A DNA stretch of 64,000 bases from a virus: positions 124,001-188,000 of the IMG/VR virus record IMGVR_UViG_3300029911_000001, one strand, 5' to 3'. Both the position numbers and the translations under genes were made by a program. Below are positions 16,849 to 22,921 of the stretch, one piece after another. The notes below the pieces were generated by a model. The model was not told the DNA's origin. It searched no databases and worked only from the letters and a program-made list of their open reading frames with translations. Position 1 is the first letter of the stretch; the number at the start of each line of letters is the position of its first letter.

Positions 16849-17655
16849 ATGAAGATAACGTTCAACAACAAGACTCATTGGCGGTCAGACCACATCCGGG
16901 CGTTCATTGCACATGAACTGAAGGATGAGCGTCCCGACCTGTGCAAGCGTGGAGCCCCGGCCCTGAAGGTGAAGGTCACCTACACCCGACGTGCTGGTTC
17001 CTCATATAGCTCCGGCTGTGCCTACCTCAACTCAAACTGGATGAACATCCGACTCAGCAAGCATACCCCGGACAAGGTGGAACTTGGTCATGTCATTGCT
17101 CATGAGCTTGCCCACACCCGTGGGATGAACCATGATAAGATGCGTGGGAACTCCCGCTACAGCCGTGTCGGCAGCTATCGTGAAGTCCATGCTTGGGCCA
17201 ACGACCTTCCCCTCGAACGAGTGGAGAAGAAGTCGAGGAAGAAGCCGGTTGACCTGAAGCTTACTCACGCTCAGAAGATGCTCAAGGCTGCACTGACGCG
17301 GGAGAAGCGTGCCATCACCCTCCGCAAGAAATGGGCGGCTAAGGTGAAGTATTACACCAAGAAAGGGGAGACTCCCCGAGTCGTCAACTCTAACCCCTTC
17401 CGTCAAACCCTCGGTGAGTGGGTCGAAGCACGAGGCTTTCGACTGGAGGGTAGTGTAGGCGACTACGAGGTCTCCGCACCGGATGGCTTCAACTTGGGCG
17501 ATGGAACCCACAGCCGGTTATGCACAAACGCTGCTGATGTTCGGACTATGGTAGATTCGTTCTGCCTTCAACTCTGCTCGGAAGGCTGTGACTGCATGGA
17601 AAACAACACTGACCAAACTACGACCGACGACGGTATACTGGAGGTAACATGCTAA
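16849..17655 (+). CDS. SprT-like zinc metallopeptidase
   Basis: A 268-residue protein with a zinc-protease motif HELAH at about residues 85-89 in the context GHVIAHELAHTRGMNHD, which gives HExxH plus a downstream His. SprT-like proteins share this layout. The C-terminal half is basic and helical (AHAQ/KKW/KVKYYTKK style), followed by a small Cys-containing tail. A role in cutting DNA-bound or phage-assembly proteins is plausible. It heads a unit with a Cys protein and a PEP-CTERM protein and overlaps the next gene by seven bases. Confidence 0.72.
   Translation: MKITFNNKTHWRSDHIRAFIAHELKDERPDLCKRGAPALKVKVTYTRRAGSSYSSGCAYLNSNWMNIRLSKHTPDKVELGHVIAHELAHTRGMNHDKMRGNSRYSRVGSYREVHAWANDLPLERVEKKSRKKPVDLKLTHAQKMLKAALTREKRAITLRKKWAAKVKYYTKKGETPRVVNSNPFRQTLGEWVEARGFRLEGSVGDYEVSAPDGFNLGDGTHSRLCTNAADVRTMVDSFCLQLCSEGCDCMENNTDQTTTDDGILEVTC
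17634..17639 (+). promoter_or_regulatory. TATACT box 9 nt before an ATG
   Basis: GGTATACTGGAGGTAAC precedes ATG 17649. The box lies inside the 3' end of the protease gene, and GGAGG gives a ribosome site as well, so the downstream gene could be read from either transcript. Confidence 0.4.
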
Positions 17656-17948
17656 AACCTCGCTTTGACGAGACCATGAAGGGTCATCTCAAGACCCTCA
17701 GCCGTAGCAAGCCCACCTTGAAGTGCTCCAAGCACACCAAGTACAACCCTGCTCATGGTCGGGGAGCCATCACTGGCTCATGTAAAGGGTGCGAGGCTGC
17801 ACTGGAAGCCTATGAGGCGTTCATCGGGCTACGACAAGCCGTTGCCAAATACCTGACGTTGATTGAACCATACGAGACCGCTAAACCCCGGAGTAAGCAG
17901 TTGGTATCTGCCACTTCGACTACTCTACCTTATTTGCTGAAGATGTAG
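17649..17948 (+). CDS. Small Cys/His-containing hypothetical protein
   Basis: A 99-residue basic protein with a possible zinc site (LKCSKHTKYNPAHGRG, then SCKGC) near residues 25-50, followed by a helical segment. It overlaps the end of the protease gene by seven bases and has a GGAGG ribosome site. No family is recognised. Confidence 0.6.
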   Translation: MLKPRFDETMKGHLKTLSRSKPTLKCSKHTKYNPAHGRGAITGSCKGCEAALEAYEAFIGLRQAVAKYLTLIEPYETAKPRSKQLVSATSTTLPYLLKM

Positions 17949-17976
17949 TACACTCACCCGGACAGGAGTCTGACTG

Positions 17977-18579
17977 ATGACATTTGATAGGTACGGACGT
18001 AAACTGAAGAGACGCCGGACGTGGAAGGCTCTACCCCTACTCTGGATTGGTGCAGCAGTGGTAGGAGCCGCCATTGCCGCCCCGACATGCAGCAAGTTCA
18101 TCCCGACCACGACCGTGACCAAGGTGAAGAACCGTGTGAGTAAGACCACGGCAGACGCTTGGGCGAAGTGGCGTATCGCCCACCCCAACTGGAAGCCCAA
18201 TCCCAAGGTCGTTAGACCAAAGTACAAGATGACGACTCAGGAAGCTGTAGCTAAGGTAGAGTTCGCTTGCCAAGCTACTATTCTCGATGTGACCCCGCCA
18301 GAGATTCAACTGGATACGGTCTCGCCGCCCACCATTGAGTTGGCCCTGACCCCGGTCGAGCCTCCGCCTGTCACCCCTGATGTGGTAACCGACACTACGC
18401 CGGACACGCCTCCGGACACGCCCCTGACGCCTGTGCTGTTCACTGCACTGTCCTCACCGCCCACGCTCATCCCCTCGTCGCCCCTTGCCCCCACTCCTGA
18501 GCCGGGAAGCCTGTGGCTGATGGGCACTGGTTTGCTCTTCGTCGCAGCCGGTGTGCAGTATCAGAAAAGAAAAGTGTAG
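17977..18579 (+). CDS. Exported protein with PEP-CTERM sorting signal
   Basis: This 200-residue protein has a basic N-terminus and a hydrophobic export segment (LPLLWIGAAVVGAAIAAP, about residues 20-37). A basic region follows, then a ~75-residue Pro/Thr/Asp-rich linker. The C-terminus is a textbook PEP-CTERM signal: TPEPGSLWLMGTGLLF from residue 173, a hydrophobic stretch and a terminal KRK cluster. In bacteria such signals are cut by exosortase and the protein goes to the outer surface. Finding one on a phage implies use of a host exosortase. A ribosome site AGGAG lies about 10 bases upstream of the ATG. Confidence 0.82.
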   Translation: MTFDRYGRKLKRRRTWKALPLLWIGAAVVGAAIAAPTCSKFIPTTTVTKVKNRVSKTTADAWAKWRIAHPNWKPNPKVVRPKYKMTTQEAVAKVEFACQATILDVTPPEIQLDTVSPPTIELALTPVEPPPVTPDVVTDTTPDTPPDTPLTPVLFTALSSPPTLIPSSPLAPTPEPGSLWLMGTGLLFVAAGVQYQKRKV

Positions 18580-18598
18580 CGTTTTTCTGACAACCGTG

Positions 18599-18821
18599 TA
18601 TTATAGGTTCATACCACATTGGCTTAGCAAGCTACAGCTTCGAGGTATCAGACTTACGGGGTCGATGTGGAGTAAGGCCCCGGAAACCCTTTGTGGAAGT
18701 AGAAGCTGGCACTGTCAGGGCACCGGGGACAGCAAACCCCTCAAGCCGACGAAAGACTCAGGGAACGGTAGCAACCCGGACTGACCCACAAAGCTAATTG
18801 AAGAAATTCGAAAAATAGTTG
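18599..18821 (+). other. Unassigned intergenic region, possibly a structured RNA
   Basis: A TATTAT box (18599-18604) is followed by about 200 bases without a convincing gene. Several short pairings are visible, for example CCCCGG with CCGGGG and CTGTC with GACAG, and two GGAA/GAAA-type loops. I compared it by eye with cobalamin, c-di-GMP, SRP and T-box RNAs and saw no convincing match. It may be a noncoding RNA or leader. Confidence 0.3.
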
Positions 18822-18849
18822 TTGCAGTTTTCCCAATTTGTAGTATCTT
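18822..18849 (+). promoter_or_regulatory. Sigma70-like promoter of the main tRNA region
   Basis: TTGCAG, a 16-base spacer and TATCTT. Upstream and spacer context (GAAATTCGAAAA, TTGTAG before the -10) parallels the promoter at 62826-62853 ahead of the second tRNA array. Confidence 0.65.
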
Positions 18850-18869
18850 ATTCAAGAGGACATTTTCAC

Positions 18870-18998
18870 ATGAACAGCACTCGCTCCAACTCGACCGTAG
18901 CCGTAGCCCCCGCAGTAGCGGTCGGCGTCGTGCGTGTCGCAGCCGCCGCTGAAGATTGCGCGGGAGGCGAGATGCTGGCCTTGGGTGGTGGAAACTAA
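18870..18998 (+). CDS. 42-residue Ala/Val-rich micro-protein ahead of the tRNA array
   Basis: ATG 18870 reads 42 codons: a polar start (MNSTRSNSTVAVAP), a Val/Ala-rich hydrophobic middle and a Gly-rich end. It follows a good promoter and is closed by a terminator, with tRNA-Val beginning shortly after. The second tRNA array has the same arrangement with an unrelated 29-residue ORF. It may be a leader peptide or a small membrane-active product. Confidence 0.5.
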   Translation: MNSTRSNSTVAVAPAVAVGVVRVAAAAEDCAGGEMLALGGGN

Positions 18999-19024
18999 CT
19001 AAGTTAGAATCCAAACCAACCGAG

Positions 19025-19049
19025 GCCACCCTAACCGGGTGGCTTTCTT
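19025..19049 (+). terminator. Intrinsic terminator between micro-ORF and tRNA array
   Basis: GCCACCC and GGGTGGC form a 7-bp stem with a 5-base loop, followed by TTTCTT. Because the tRNAs start 18 bases later, read-through must occur or another promoter must serve the array. Confidence 0.8.
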
Positions 19050-19066
19050 ATTTGGTGGCAACAAAT

Positions 19067-19142
19067 GCGGGGGTAGATTAGCGGCTAAATCATCGCCCTT
19101 ACAAGACGACTATCGTGGGTTCGAGTCCCACCCTCCGCACCA
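19067..19142 (+). tRNA. tRNA-Val (anticodon UAC)
   Basis: A 76-nt cloverleaf. Acceptor GCGGGGG pairs with CCTCCGC, the D stem is GATT/AATC, the anticodon loop is CTTACAA, the T arm is GTGGG/CCCAC, and CCA is encoded. One C-A mismatch lies in the anticodon stem. Confidence 0.88.
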
Positions 19143-19172
19143 AGATTCGCAGTATTAGATGTTCAGATGTAT

Positions 19173-19247
19173 GCGGGATTAGTTCAGTGGTAGAACGCTT
19201 CCTTGCCAAGGAAGAGGTCGAGGGTTCGAATCCCTCATCCCGCTCCA
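19173..19247 (+). tRNA. tRNA-Gly (anticodon GCC)
   Basis: A 75-nt cloverleaf with acceptor GCGGGAT/ATCCCGC, anticodon loop TTGCCAA on a CTTCC/GGAAG stem, T arm GAGGG/CCCTC and encoded CCA. Confidence 0.95.
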
Positions 19248-19309
19248 AAAGTTTAGAGTCTCAGTGACTCGATGATGTATAGGTATTTGACAATTTAGGT
19301 TTGAATTTT

Positions 19310-19383
19310 GGGGTCGTCGTTCAGTGGGAGGACAACACGCTTGCACCGTGTCAACAGGGGTTCGAATCCCCTCGGCTCCACCA
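19310..19383 (+). tRNA. tRNA-Ala (anticodon UGC)
   Basis: A 74-nt cloverleaf with acceptor GGGGTCG/CGGCTCC, anticodon loop CTTGCAC on ACACG/CGTGT, a good T arm and encoded CCA. Confidence 0.92.
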
Positions 19384-19391
19384 AAAACGCT

Positions 19392-19652
19392 CTAAATGTG
19401 GTAACGTCCACGTTGCAACGTCCCAGATTTGCAAATTGGGTGCACAAAGGGGATGAAGCCCGTCTTTGCTTGTAGCAACTCGGTGGAATTGTGGTTTTTG
19501 TTATAATTGTTTGAGGAGTGGTTGGTACATTTTCTACACCATGAATTAAGGGTTATAGTAGTACCATTCTTATTCCTTCTGGTACGAACCCCAAAATACT
19601 CCTTTGAGGCGGGATGGTTGGTGTTACATTTAGAACACAGCTTGGATTCCAT
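19392..19652 (-). CDS. Small zinc-finger protein of HNH-endonuclease type, possibly truncated
   Basis: The start ATG 19652 is chosen because GGAGA stands six bases upstream; the product is 86 residues. It opens with a zinc site (KLCSKCNTNHPASKEYFGV, then WCRKCTNHSSNNYNK), the N-terminal finger seen in many phage HNH endonucleases. The HNH core that would follow is missing: the frame ends after a short tail. It runs against the tRNAs and lies between tRNA-Ala and the RNase P RNA gene. It is either a relic or a stand-alone finger. Confidence 0.55.
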   Translation of the reverse strand: MESKLCSKCNTNHPASKEYFGVRTRRNKNGTTITLNSWCRKCTNHSSNNYNKNHNSTELLQAKTGFIPFVHPICKSGTLQRGRYHI

Positions 19653-19699
19653 TGCTTCTCCTAAGTTAGCTAATACAATGGAATCCAATAGTTGAAAAG

Positions 19700-20032
19700 A
19701 TTGCACCAGAGACTTCGGACAATCGCGACGTGAGCGCAATACTCACTTCGAGGAAATTCGGGGCATCATAGAACAACCTAGTGGGTAACGCCCACGCAGT
19801 GGAACATCACTGACGACAAGTGCCACAGAGACGAGCCTCTTCAGTGAGGAGTGAAACGCGGTAAACTTCTAGGTGATGCAACTTCAAATAGGCCGACAGG
19901 TGCTGTTCGTACCGTTATGAATCGGCGGGTTGAGGGCTAGAGCGTTGTGGTAACACAACGTCGAGACGAATGATTGTCGAACCACCGAAAGGTGGGGAAC
20001 AGAACCCCGGTTATAGAAGTCTCTGGTGCAGT
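19700..20032 (+). ncRNA. rnpB: RNase P RNA, bacterial type A
   Basis: The ends pair as helix P1: GCACCAGAGACTTC (19703-19716) with GAAGTCTCTGGTGC (20016-20029), plus three more pairs. Conserved blocks appear in order. They are GAGGAAATTCGGGGC at 19750, AGTGCCACAGAGA at 19819, GTGAAACGCGGTAAACT at 19851, CAAATAGGCC near 19885, GACGAATGATTGTCG near 19964 and AGAACCCCGGTTATAG at 20001. Helix P4 is kept by paired changes relative to E. coli, with the bulged U retained. A GGGTTG segment (about 19927-19932) would serve as the CCA-binding loop. The RNA should cut 5' leaders from the surrounding tRNA transcripts. About 333 nt, slightly shorter than E. coli RNase P RNA. Confidence 0.93.
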
Positions 20033-20040
20033 AAAGTTTT

Positions 20041-20158
20041 GAGTGCTCGTACCTCAGTGAACGCCGATGCGATGTTTGCCATCGGGGCGGTAGAGGACGG
20101 CCTACCCGAGCAGTTAGCGGATGGAAGAAGTCATGGGTTCGAACCCCATCGGCACTCA
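20041..20158 (+). pseudogene. tRNA-like sequence with a long D-loop insertion
   Basis: The 5' GAGTGCT pairs with GGCACTC near the 3' end, and there is a perfect T arm (ATGGG TTCGAAC CCCAT). The D arm reads CCTCAGT, then about 28 extra bases containing a CCGATG/CATCGG hairpin, then GGTAGAGG. No regular anticodon arm is found and CCA is not encoded. Likely a degenerate or interrupted tRNA. Confidence 0.5.
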
Positions 20159-20271
20159 AATAAGATGGACGACACCTGTCCAAGGACGTTCCACATGTGA
20201 GTGTGGTGTAGGCAAGCGGATATGCTCCGAAGCTGAGTCCAGTGGTGTGACGCCGGGGAGAGCACCGGGCT
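20159..20271 (+). other. Array spacer, no gene identified
   Basis: About 113 bases between a tRNA-like relic and tRNA-Gly. A possible degenerate D-arm-like stretch (GTGTAGGCAAGCGGATATGC) and a GGTG...CACC pairing are visible, but there is no complete cloverleaf and no coding frame. Confidence 0.3.
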
Positions 20272-20345
20272 GCGGGATTAGTGTAGTGGTAACACGTCAT
20301 CCTTCCAAGTTGAAGTCAGGGGTTCAAGTCCCCTATCCCGCTCCA
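20272..20345 (+). tRNA. tRNA-Gly (anticodon UCC)
   Basis: A 74-nt cloverleaf with acceptor GCGGGAT/ATCCCGC, anticodon loop CTTCCAA, T arm AGGGG/CCCCT and encoded CCA. One T-T mismatch lies in the anticodon stem. Confidence 0.92.
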
Positions 20346-20438
20346 AGTTCAAGCCATCCCAATACTGACGCACAAAGGCGGGTACGGTTCTAGGGTAATG
20401 GTGCGGGAGGATAACCTAAACCGCAAGTTTAGATTCAT

Positions 20439-20515
20439 GCACCGATAGCCAAGACGGTAAGGCGACAGATTGCAACCCTGTTAATGCGGGAGTTCGATTC
20501 TCCCTCGGTGCTCCA
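20439..20515 (+). tRNA. tRNA-Cys (anticodon GCA)
   Basis: A 77-nt cloverleaf with acceptor GCACCGA/TCGGTGC, anticodon loop TTGCAAC on ACAGA/CCTGT, T arm GGGAG/CTCCC and encoded CCA. It is the only tRNA in this array that does not read a GNN codon. Confidence 0.9.
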
Positions 20516-20524
20516 AGTTTCAAA

Positions 20525-20600
20525 GGGCGATTAGCTCAGTTGGGAGAGCGTTTCCATGGCATGGAAAAGGTCAAGGGTTCGAGCCCCTTATTGTCCACCA
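20525..20600 (+). tRNA. tRNA-Ala (anticodon GGC)
   Basis: A 76-nt cloverleaf with acceptor GGGCGAT/ATTGTCC, D stem GCTC/GAGC, anticodon loop ATGGCAT on TTTCC/GGAAA, T arm AAGGG/CCCTT and encoded CCA. Confidence 0.93.
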
Positions 20601-20879
20601 GTTTAGAAGAGGATGGAAAACTGGAAAGTTCCCGGTAACGGTGACACAATCCGGCTCACTGGCTCTCTAAAAGACACTGCACGTCTCTAAATGGCAGCGT
20701 AAGCGGCACGACACGTCCACCAAGTTTGGGGTAGCACTAGCGCACACCGCATATCAGGCGCGTGTCGGCAATAGGCTTGCAGATAGAAGTAAAGCTGCGG
20801 AACACAGTTTGAACTCGTGGTACGGACACAGTTTCGTCGTCAGCCGGTGAGCTAACACCGCTGGTGCCACGCGAAGTTT
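20601..20879 (+). other. 279-base array spacer with tRNA-3'-end-like debris
   Basis: No coding frame stands out. A CACGTCCACCA end near 20713-20723 looks like a tRNA 3' terminus without a T arm. Local hairpins such as CGGTG/CACCG occur, and GTGTC/GACAC could pair at longer range. It may hold one or two decayed tRNAs. Confidence 0.3.
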
Positions 20880-20954
20880 GGTGCTGTATCATAATGCCAA
20901 TGAACTCCCCTGTCGAGGGAGCTTATGAGGGTTGAACTCCCTTCAGCACCGCCA
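20880..20954 (+). tRNA. tRNA-Asp (anticodon GUC)
   Basis: A 75-nt cloverleaf with acceptor GGTGCTG/CAGCACC, D stem TCAT/ATGA, anticodon loop CTGTCGA on CTCCC/GGGAG and encoded CCA. A T run follows at once. Confidence 0.92.
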
Positions 20955-20968
20955 TTTTTTCAACTACA

Positions 20969-21010
20969 GAACCCTTATATGTAAGTCACTTCTGATACAT
21001 ATAAGGGTTC
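20969..21010 (+). repeat. 15-bp perfect inverted repeat before an endonuclease gene
   Basis: GAACCCTTATATGTA and TACATATAAGGGTTC are separated by 12 bases and end four bases before ATG 21015. In RNA the hairpin would cover the ribosome-binding region. In DNA it is a palindromic site the endonuclease or its HTH domain might bind. Confidence 0.7.
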
Positions 21011-21014
21011 GATA

Positions 21015-21635
21015 ATGGCTAAAAAGAAAGAGAAAGAAGAAGCAATCAGGTTACGTGTTGAACACCGTCTCTCATTGGAAGTTATTTCTAAACAGTTAGG
21101 TGTATCTCAGAGTAGTTGCTCCTTATGGTTGAGAGGTTACCCTCTATCGGAGCAAGAAAAGAGCACTCGCAAACCCCCCTCTACGAAAGGTATTGCGCGT
21201 AAGATTCGGGGGGATAGGTCAAAGTTTTCTAATGTAGTTGACGGGCAGGAACTTACAAAATCTCGTAAGGGGAGAATAGCTGAATCTGCAATTCTATTTC
21301 GGTTGGCTCTTCATGGTCTGACCCCCTACGGTTCCCCGTTTGATGGTGATAAGACCGATTGGGTAGTAGAGAATGCACAAGGTAGAACTATGAAGGTACA
21401 AGTGAGGTGGGCGCGTGAGGCTAGAAAAGGGCTACCTTTTATCTCACTTCGAATTTCGGATGGGAGGCACAACACTCGTCGGTACACGGAAAATGAATTT
21501 GACTTTATTGTGGCTTACGACCTGTACACAGATACGGCTTATGTATTTAATCAAGAGGATGTAAGGAACAATACCGCACTTATCGCAGTATCAGAGGAGA
21601 GGGCGGAGAAGTGGCAACAGTTACTGGATTTTTGA
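21015..21635 (+). CDS. HTH plus PD-(D/E)XK-like homing endonuclease
   Basis: A 206-residue protein. Residues ~1-50 form a helix-turn-helix of recombinase type (EEAIRLRVEHRLSLEVISKQLGVSQSS). A basic linker follows, then at ~80-190 a core with AESAILFRLALHGL, a D in DKTDWVVE, the strand KVQVRWA and a FDFIVAYD strand. This order fits the PD-(D/E)XK fold of I-Ssp6803I-type endonucleases, with Gln in the catalytic strand position. It lies between two tRNA-Asp genes, a classic homing target region. Confidence 0.68.
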   Translation: MAKKKEKEEAIRLRVEHRLSLEVISKQLGVSQSSCSLWLRGYPLSEQEKSTRKPPSTKGIARKIRGDRSKFSNVVDGQELTKSRKGRIAESAILFRLALHGLTPYGSPFDGDKTDWVVENAQGRTMKVQVRWAREARKGLPFISLRISDGRHNTRRYTENEFDFIVAYDLYTDTAYVFNQEDVRNNTALIAVSEERAEKWQQLLDF

Positions 21636-21648
21636 TGAGGAAACAAGT

Positions 21649-21852
21649 ATGTGTCAAGCGTTTACACCGGACATGCGGAACTTCGATGAGAAGCCGTACA
21701 CACCGGATGAGCAGCGAGTAGTCAAGTACCTAGTTGAACTCACCAATGGAACGATTGGCGGCGGTGACGACCCTATCGGGTTCCTCATCGCGAGTCATGC
21801 AACGCTTTCTGACTTGAATGTGAAGCGTTGTCGAGAGGAAGCACATGGTTGA
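21649..21852 (+). CDS. Hypothetical protein
   Basis: A 67-residue product starting MCQAFTPDMRNFDEK, with AGGAAACA upstream as a ribosome site. It has a helix (DEQRVVKYLVELTNG) and a Gly/Asp turn. It overlaps the next small gene by eight bases. No family is recognised. Confidence 0.5.
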   Translation: MCQAFTPDMRNFDEKPYTPDEQRVVKYLVELTNGTIGGGDDPIGFLIASHATLSDLNVKRCREEAHG

Positions 21853-22009
21853 CTTTGAAGCAAACGGTTGGCGTAAGTTGACAGCAGAAGAGCAGGAAGG
21901 CATTCGTGAGTTTGAGCGAGTGATGAAGGAAGAGACCATACCTGCCATCGTGAAGACTATCCGTCTCCGTCAGGAATTGGCTAATGAATATCGAGGAATT
22001 TTGTACTAA
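21845..22009 (+). CDS. Small helical protein
   Basis: ATG 21845 gives 54 residues starting MVDFEANGWRKLTAEEQ, almost entirely charged helix. The overlap with the upstream gene suggests translational coupling. The stop lies five bases before tRNA-Asp. No family is recognised. Confidence 0.5.
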   Translation: MVDFEANGWRKLTAEEQEGIREFERVMKEETIPAIVKTIRLRQELANEYRGILY

Positions 22010-22014
22010 TGTTT

Positions 22015-22091
22015 GGGGATGTAACTCAGTCGGTCAGAGTATTCGCCTGTCGAGCGAAAAGTCGCGGGTTCGAACCCCGTCATCCCCGCCA
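22015..22091 (+). tRNA. tRNA-Asp (anticodon GUC), second copy
   Basis: A 77-nt cloverleaf with acceptor GGGGATG/CATCCCC, anticodon loop CTGTCGA on TTCGC/GCGAA, T arm GCGGG/CCCGT and encoded CCA. The sequence differs clearly from the first tRNA-Asp, so it is not a recent duplicate. Confidence 0.95.
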
Positions 22092-22095
22092 AGTG

Positions 22096-22200
22096 TGAGA
22101 TGTAGTGTCAAGGTGTGGCGTTTGTATACGAACGTGAGCATCATTAGAACGGGGCCTTGTTGCGGCTCTGGTGTGGGTGAAAATCCCGCCGTCTCCGCCA
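22096..22200 (+). pseudogene. tRNA-like sequence with CCA end
   Basis: GAGATG at the 5' side pairs with CGTCTC just before the GCCA end. A T-arm-like hairpin (GTGGG/CCCGC) has the loop TGAAAAT instead of TTCGAAT. The middle contains the palindrome CGTTTGTATACGAACG but no regular 7-base anticodon loop, and is about 28 bases too long. Confidence 0.4.
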
Positions 22201-22271
22201 GTTTCAAATGTTGCAGCACGGTTTCAGTGAGTCCTGAAATGGCTGAAGGTTGGAGTAAGCTGATTGAATCT

Positions 22272-22346
22272 ACACCCGTAGCTCAGAGATAGAGCGTCTC
22301 CTTGACGTGGAGAGGGTCGGGGGTTTAATTCCCTCCGGGTGTACCA
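22272..22346 (+). tRNA. tRNA-Val (anticodon GAC)
   Basis: A 75-nt cloverleaf with acceptor ACACCCG/CGGGTGT, D stem GCTC/GAGC, anticodon loop TTGACGT on TCTCC/GGAGA and encoded CCA. The T loop is TTTAATT rather than TTCGAAT. Confidence 0.9.
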
Positions 22347-22375
22347 AAGCAGGAGAGTTTGAAGTTACCAGAGTC

Positions 22376-22430
22376 GGGATGTAGCTCAGTGGTAGAGCCT
22401 AAAAGTCGCAGGTTCGATTCCTGCCTTTCC
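22376..22430 (+). pseudogene. tRNA remnant lacking the anticodon arm
   Basis: GGGATGTAGCTC, a D loop and GAGC are followed after only nine bases (CTAAAAGTC) by an intact T arm GCAGG TTCGATT CCTGC. The anticodon arm is absent, the 3' acceptor CTTTCC no longer pairs, and there is no CCA. A clear internal deletion. Confidence 0.65.
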
Positions 22431-22470
22431 TATACGACGCTCTGGTGGACTGAAAGGCGGGAAGCGTATC

Positions 22471-22650
22471 GTGCTCGTATTCACATTGCGCGTACCGCCC
22501 AAGTTTATTAATGATGAGTTTCAAGTTCGAGAGTTGGAACCAGCAGCGGAACATATAGCAGCCCTCACAGCTATCGCGTGCTAGGTAAGGGCAAGGACGA
22601 AGAGGCAGCATGGAAAGATGCTGTCCGTCGCAAGAAACAGATTTGGGGCA
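22471..22650 (+). pseudogene. Small gene apparently split by a frameshift
   Basis: GTG 22471 encodes 37 residues (ending in PAAEHIAALTAIAC) to TAG 22584. A second frame starting in the overlap (GTG 22578) continues as LGKGKDEEAAWKDAVRRKK up to the next tRNA. Joined, they read like one small charged helical protein. One base change would restore the frame. Coupled translation of two peptides is the alternative. Confidence 0.35.
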
Positions 22651-22723
22651 AGGGACTGCCGGGGGTGGTCACCTCATTCGCAATGAGGAATTCAGCGGGG
22701 TTCAAGTCCCCGTTGCTCCACCA
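22645..22723 (+). tRNA. tRNA-Ala (anticodon CGC)
   Basis: A 79-nt cloverleaf with acceptor GGGGCAA/TTGCTCC, anticodon loop TTCGCAA on CCTCA/TGAGG, T arm CGGGG/CCCCG and encoded CCA. The D stem is three base pairs (GAC/GTC) with a large loop. Confidence 0.88.
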
Positions 22724-22731
22724 AAAGTTTC

Positions 22732-22806
22732 GGGGTTATAGCTCAGAGGGAGAGCACCGCATTTGCAATGCGGGGGTCGAGATTTCAAAATTCTCTAACT
22801 CCACCA
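22732..22806 (+). tRNA. tRNA-Ala (anticodon UGC), second copy
   Basis: A 75-nt cloverleaf with acceptor GGGGTTA/TAACTCC, D stem GCTC/GAGC, anticodon loop TTTGCAA on CCGCA/TGCGG and encoded CCA. The T loop is TTCAAAA, with one mismatch in its stem. Confidence 0.88.
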
Positions 22807-22826
22807 CTTTATTAGTCAAAAGTTTC

Positions 22827-22904
22827 GGGCGGTCTGGAATAAGAGTTTCAGACAGGCTGCACATAGAGGCAGAAGGGTGAGTTCGAATCCCTTCACGTCC
22901 ACCA
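22827..22904 (+). pseudogene. tRNA-like sequence with T loop and CCA but weak stems
   Basis: GGGCG pairs with CGTCC before ACCA, a CTG/CAG D-type stem is present, and TTCGAAT marks a T loop. The T stem has two mismatches, and only a CTGC/GCAG hairpin with an 8-base loop could be an anticodon arm. Probably decayed. Confidence 0.45.
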
Positions 22905-22921
22905 ATTTTGAGGTTGATTGA

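Noticed and set aside
18551-18784. 77-codon frame downstream of the PEP-CTERM gene
   Set aside because: It starts inside the previous gene in another frame, has no ribosome site, and does not look like a protein.
19700-20032. Region first considered as a group I intron or tmRNA between tRNAs
   Set aside because: No tmRNA peptide tag or tRNA-like ends. The ordered conserved blocks and P4 pairing fit RNase P RNA instead.
19884-20300. 138-codon minus-strand frame across the RNase P and tRNA region
   Set aside because: It lies antisense to structured RNA genes, has no ribosome site and no protein-like pattern.
22096-22200. GGGTGAAAATCCC resembling a cobalamin riboswitch core
   Set aside because: No other riboswitch blocks; position and the CCA end fit a tRNA-like T arm.
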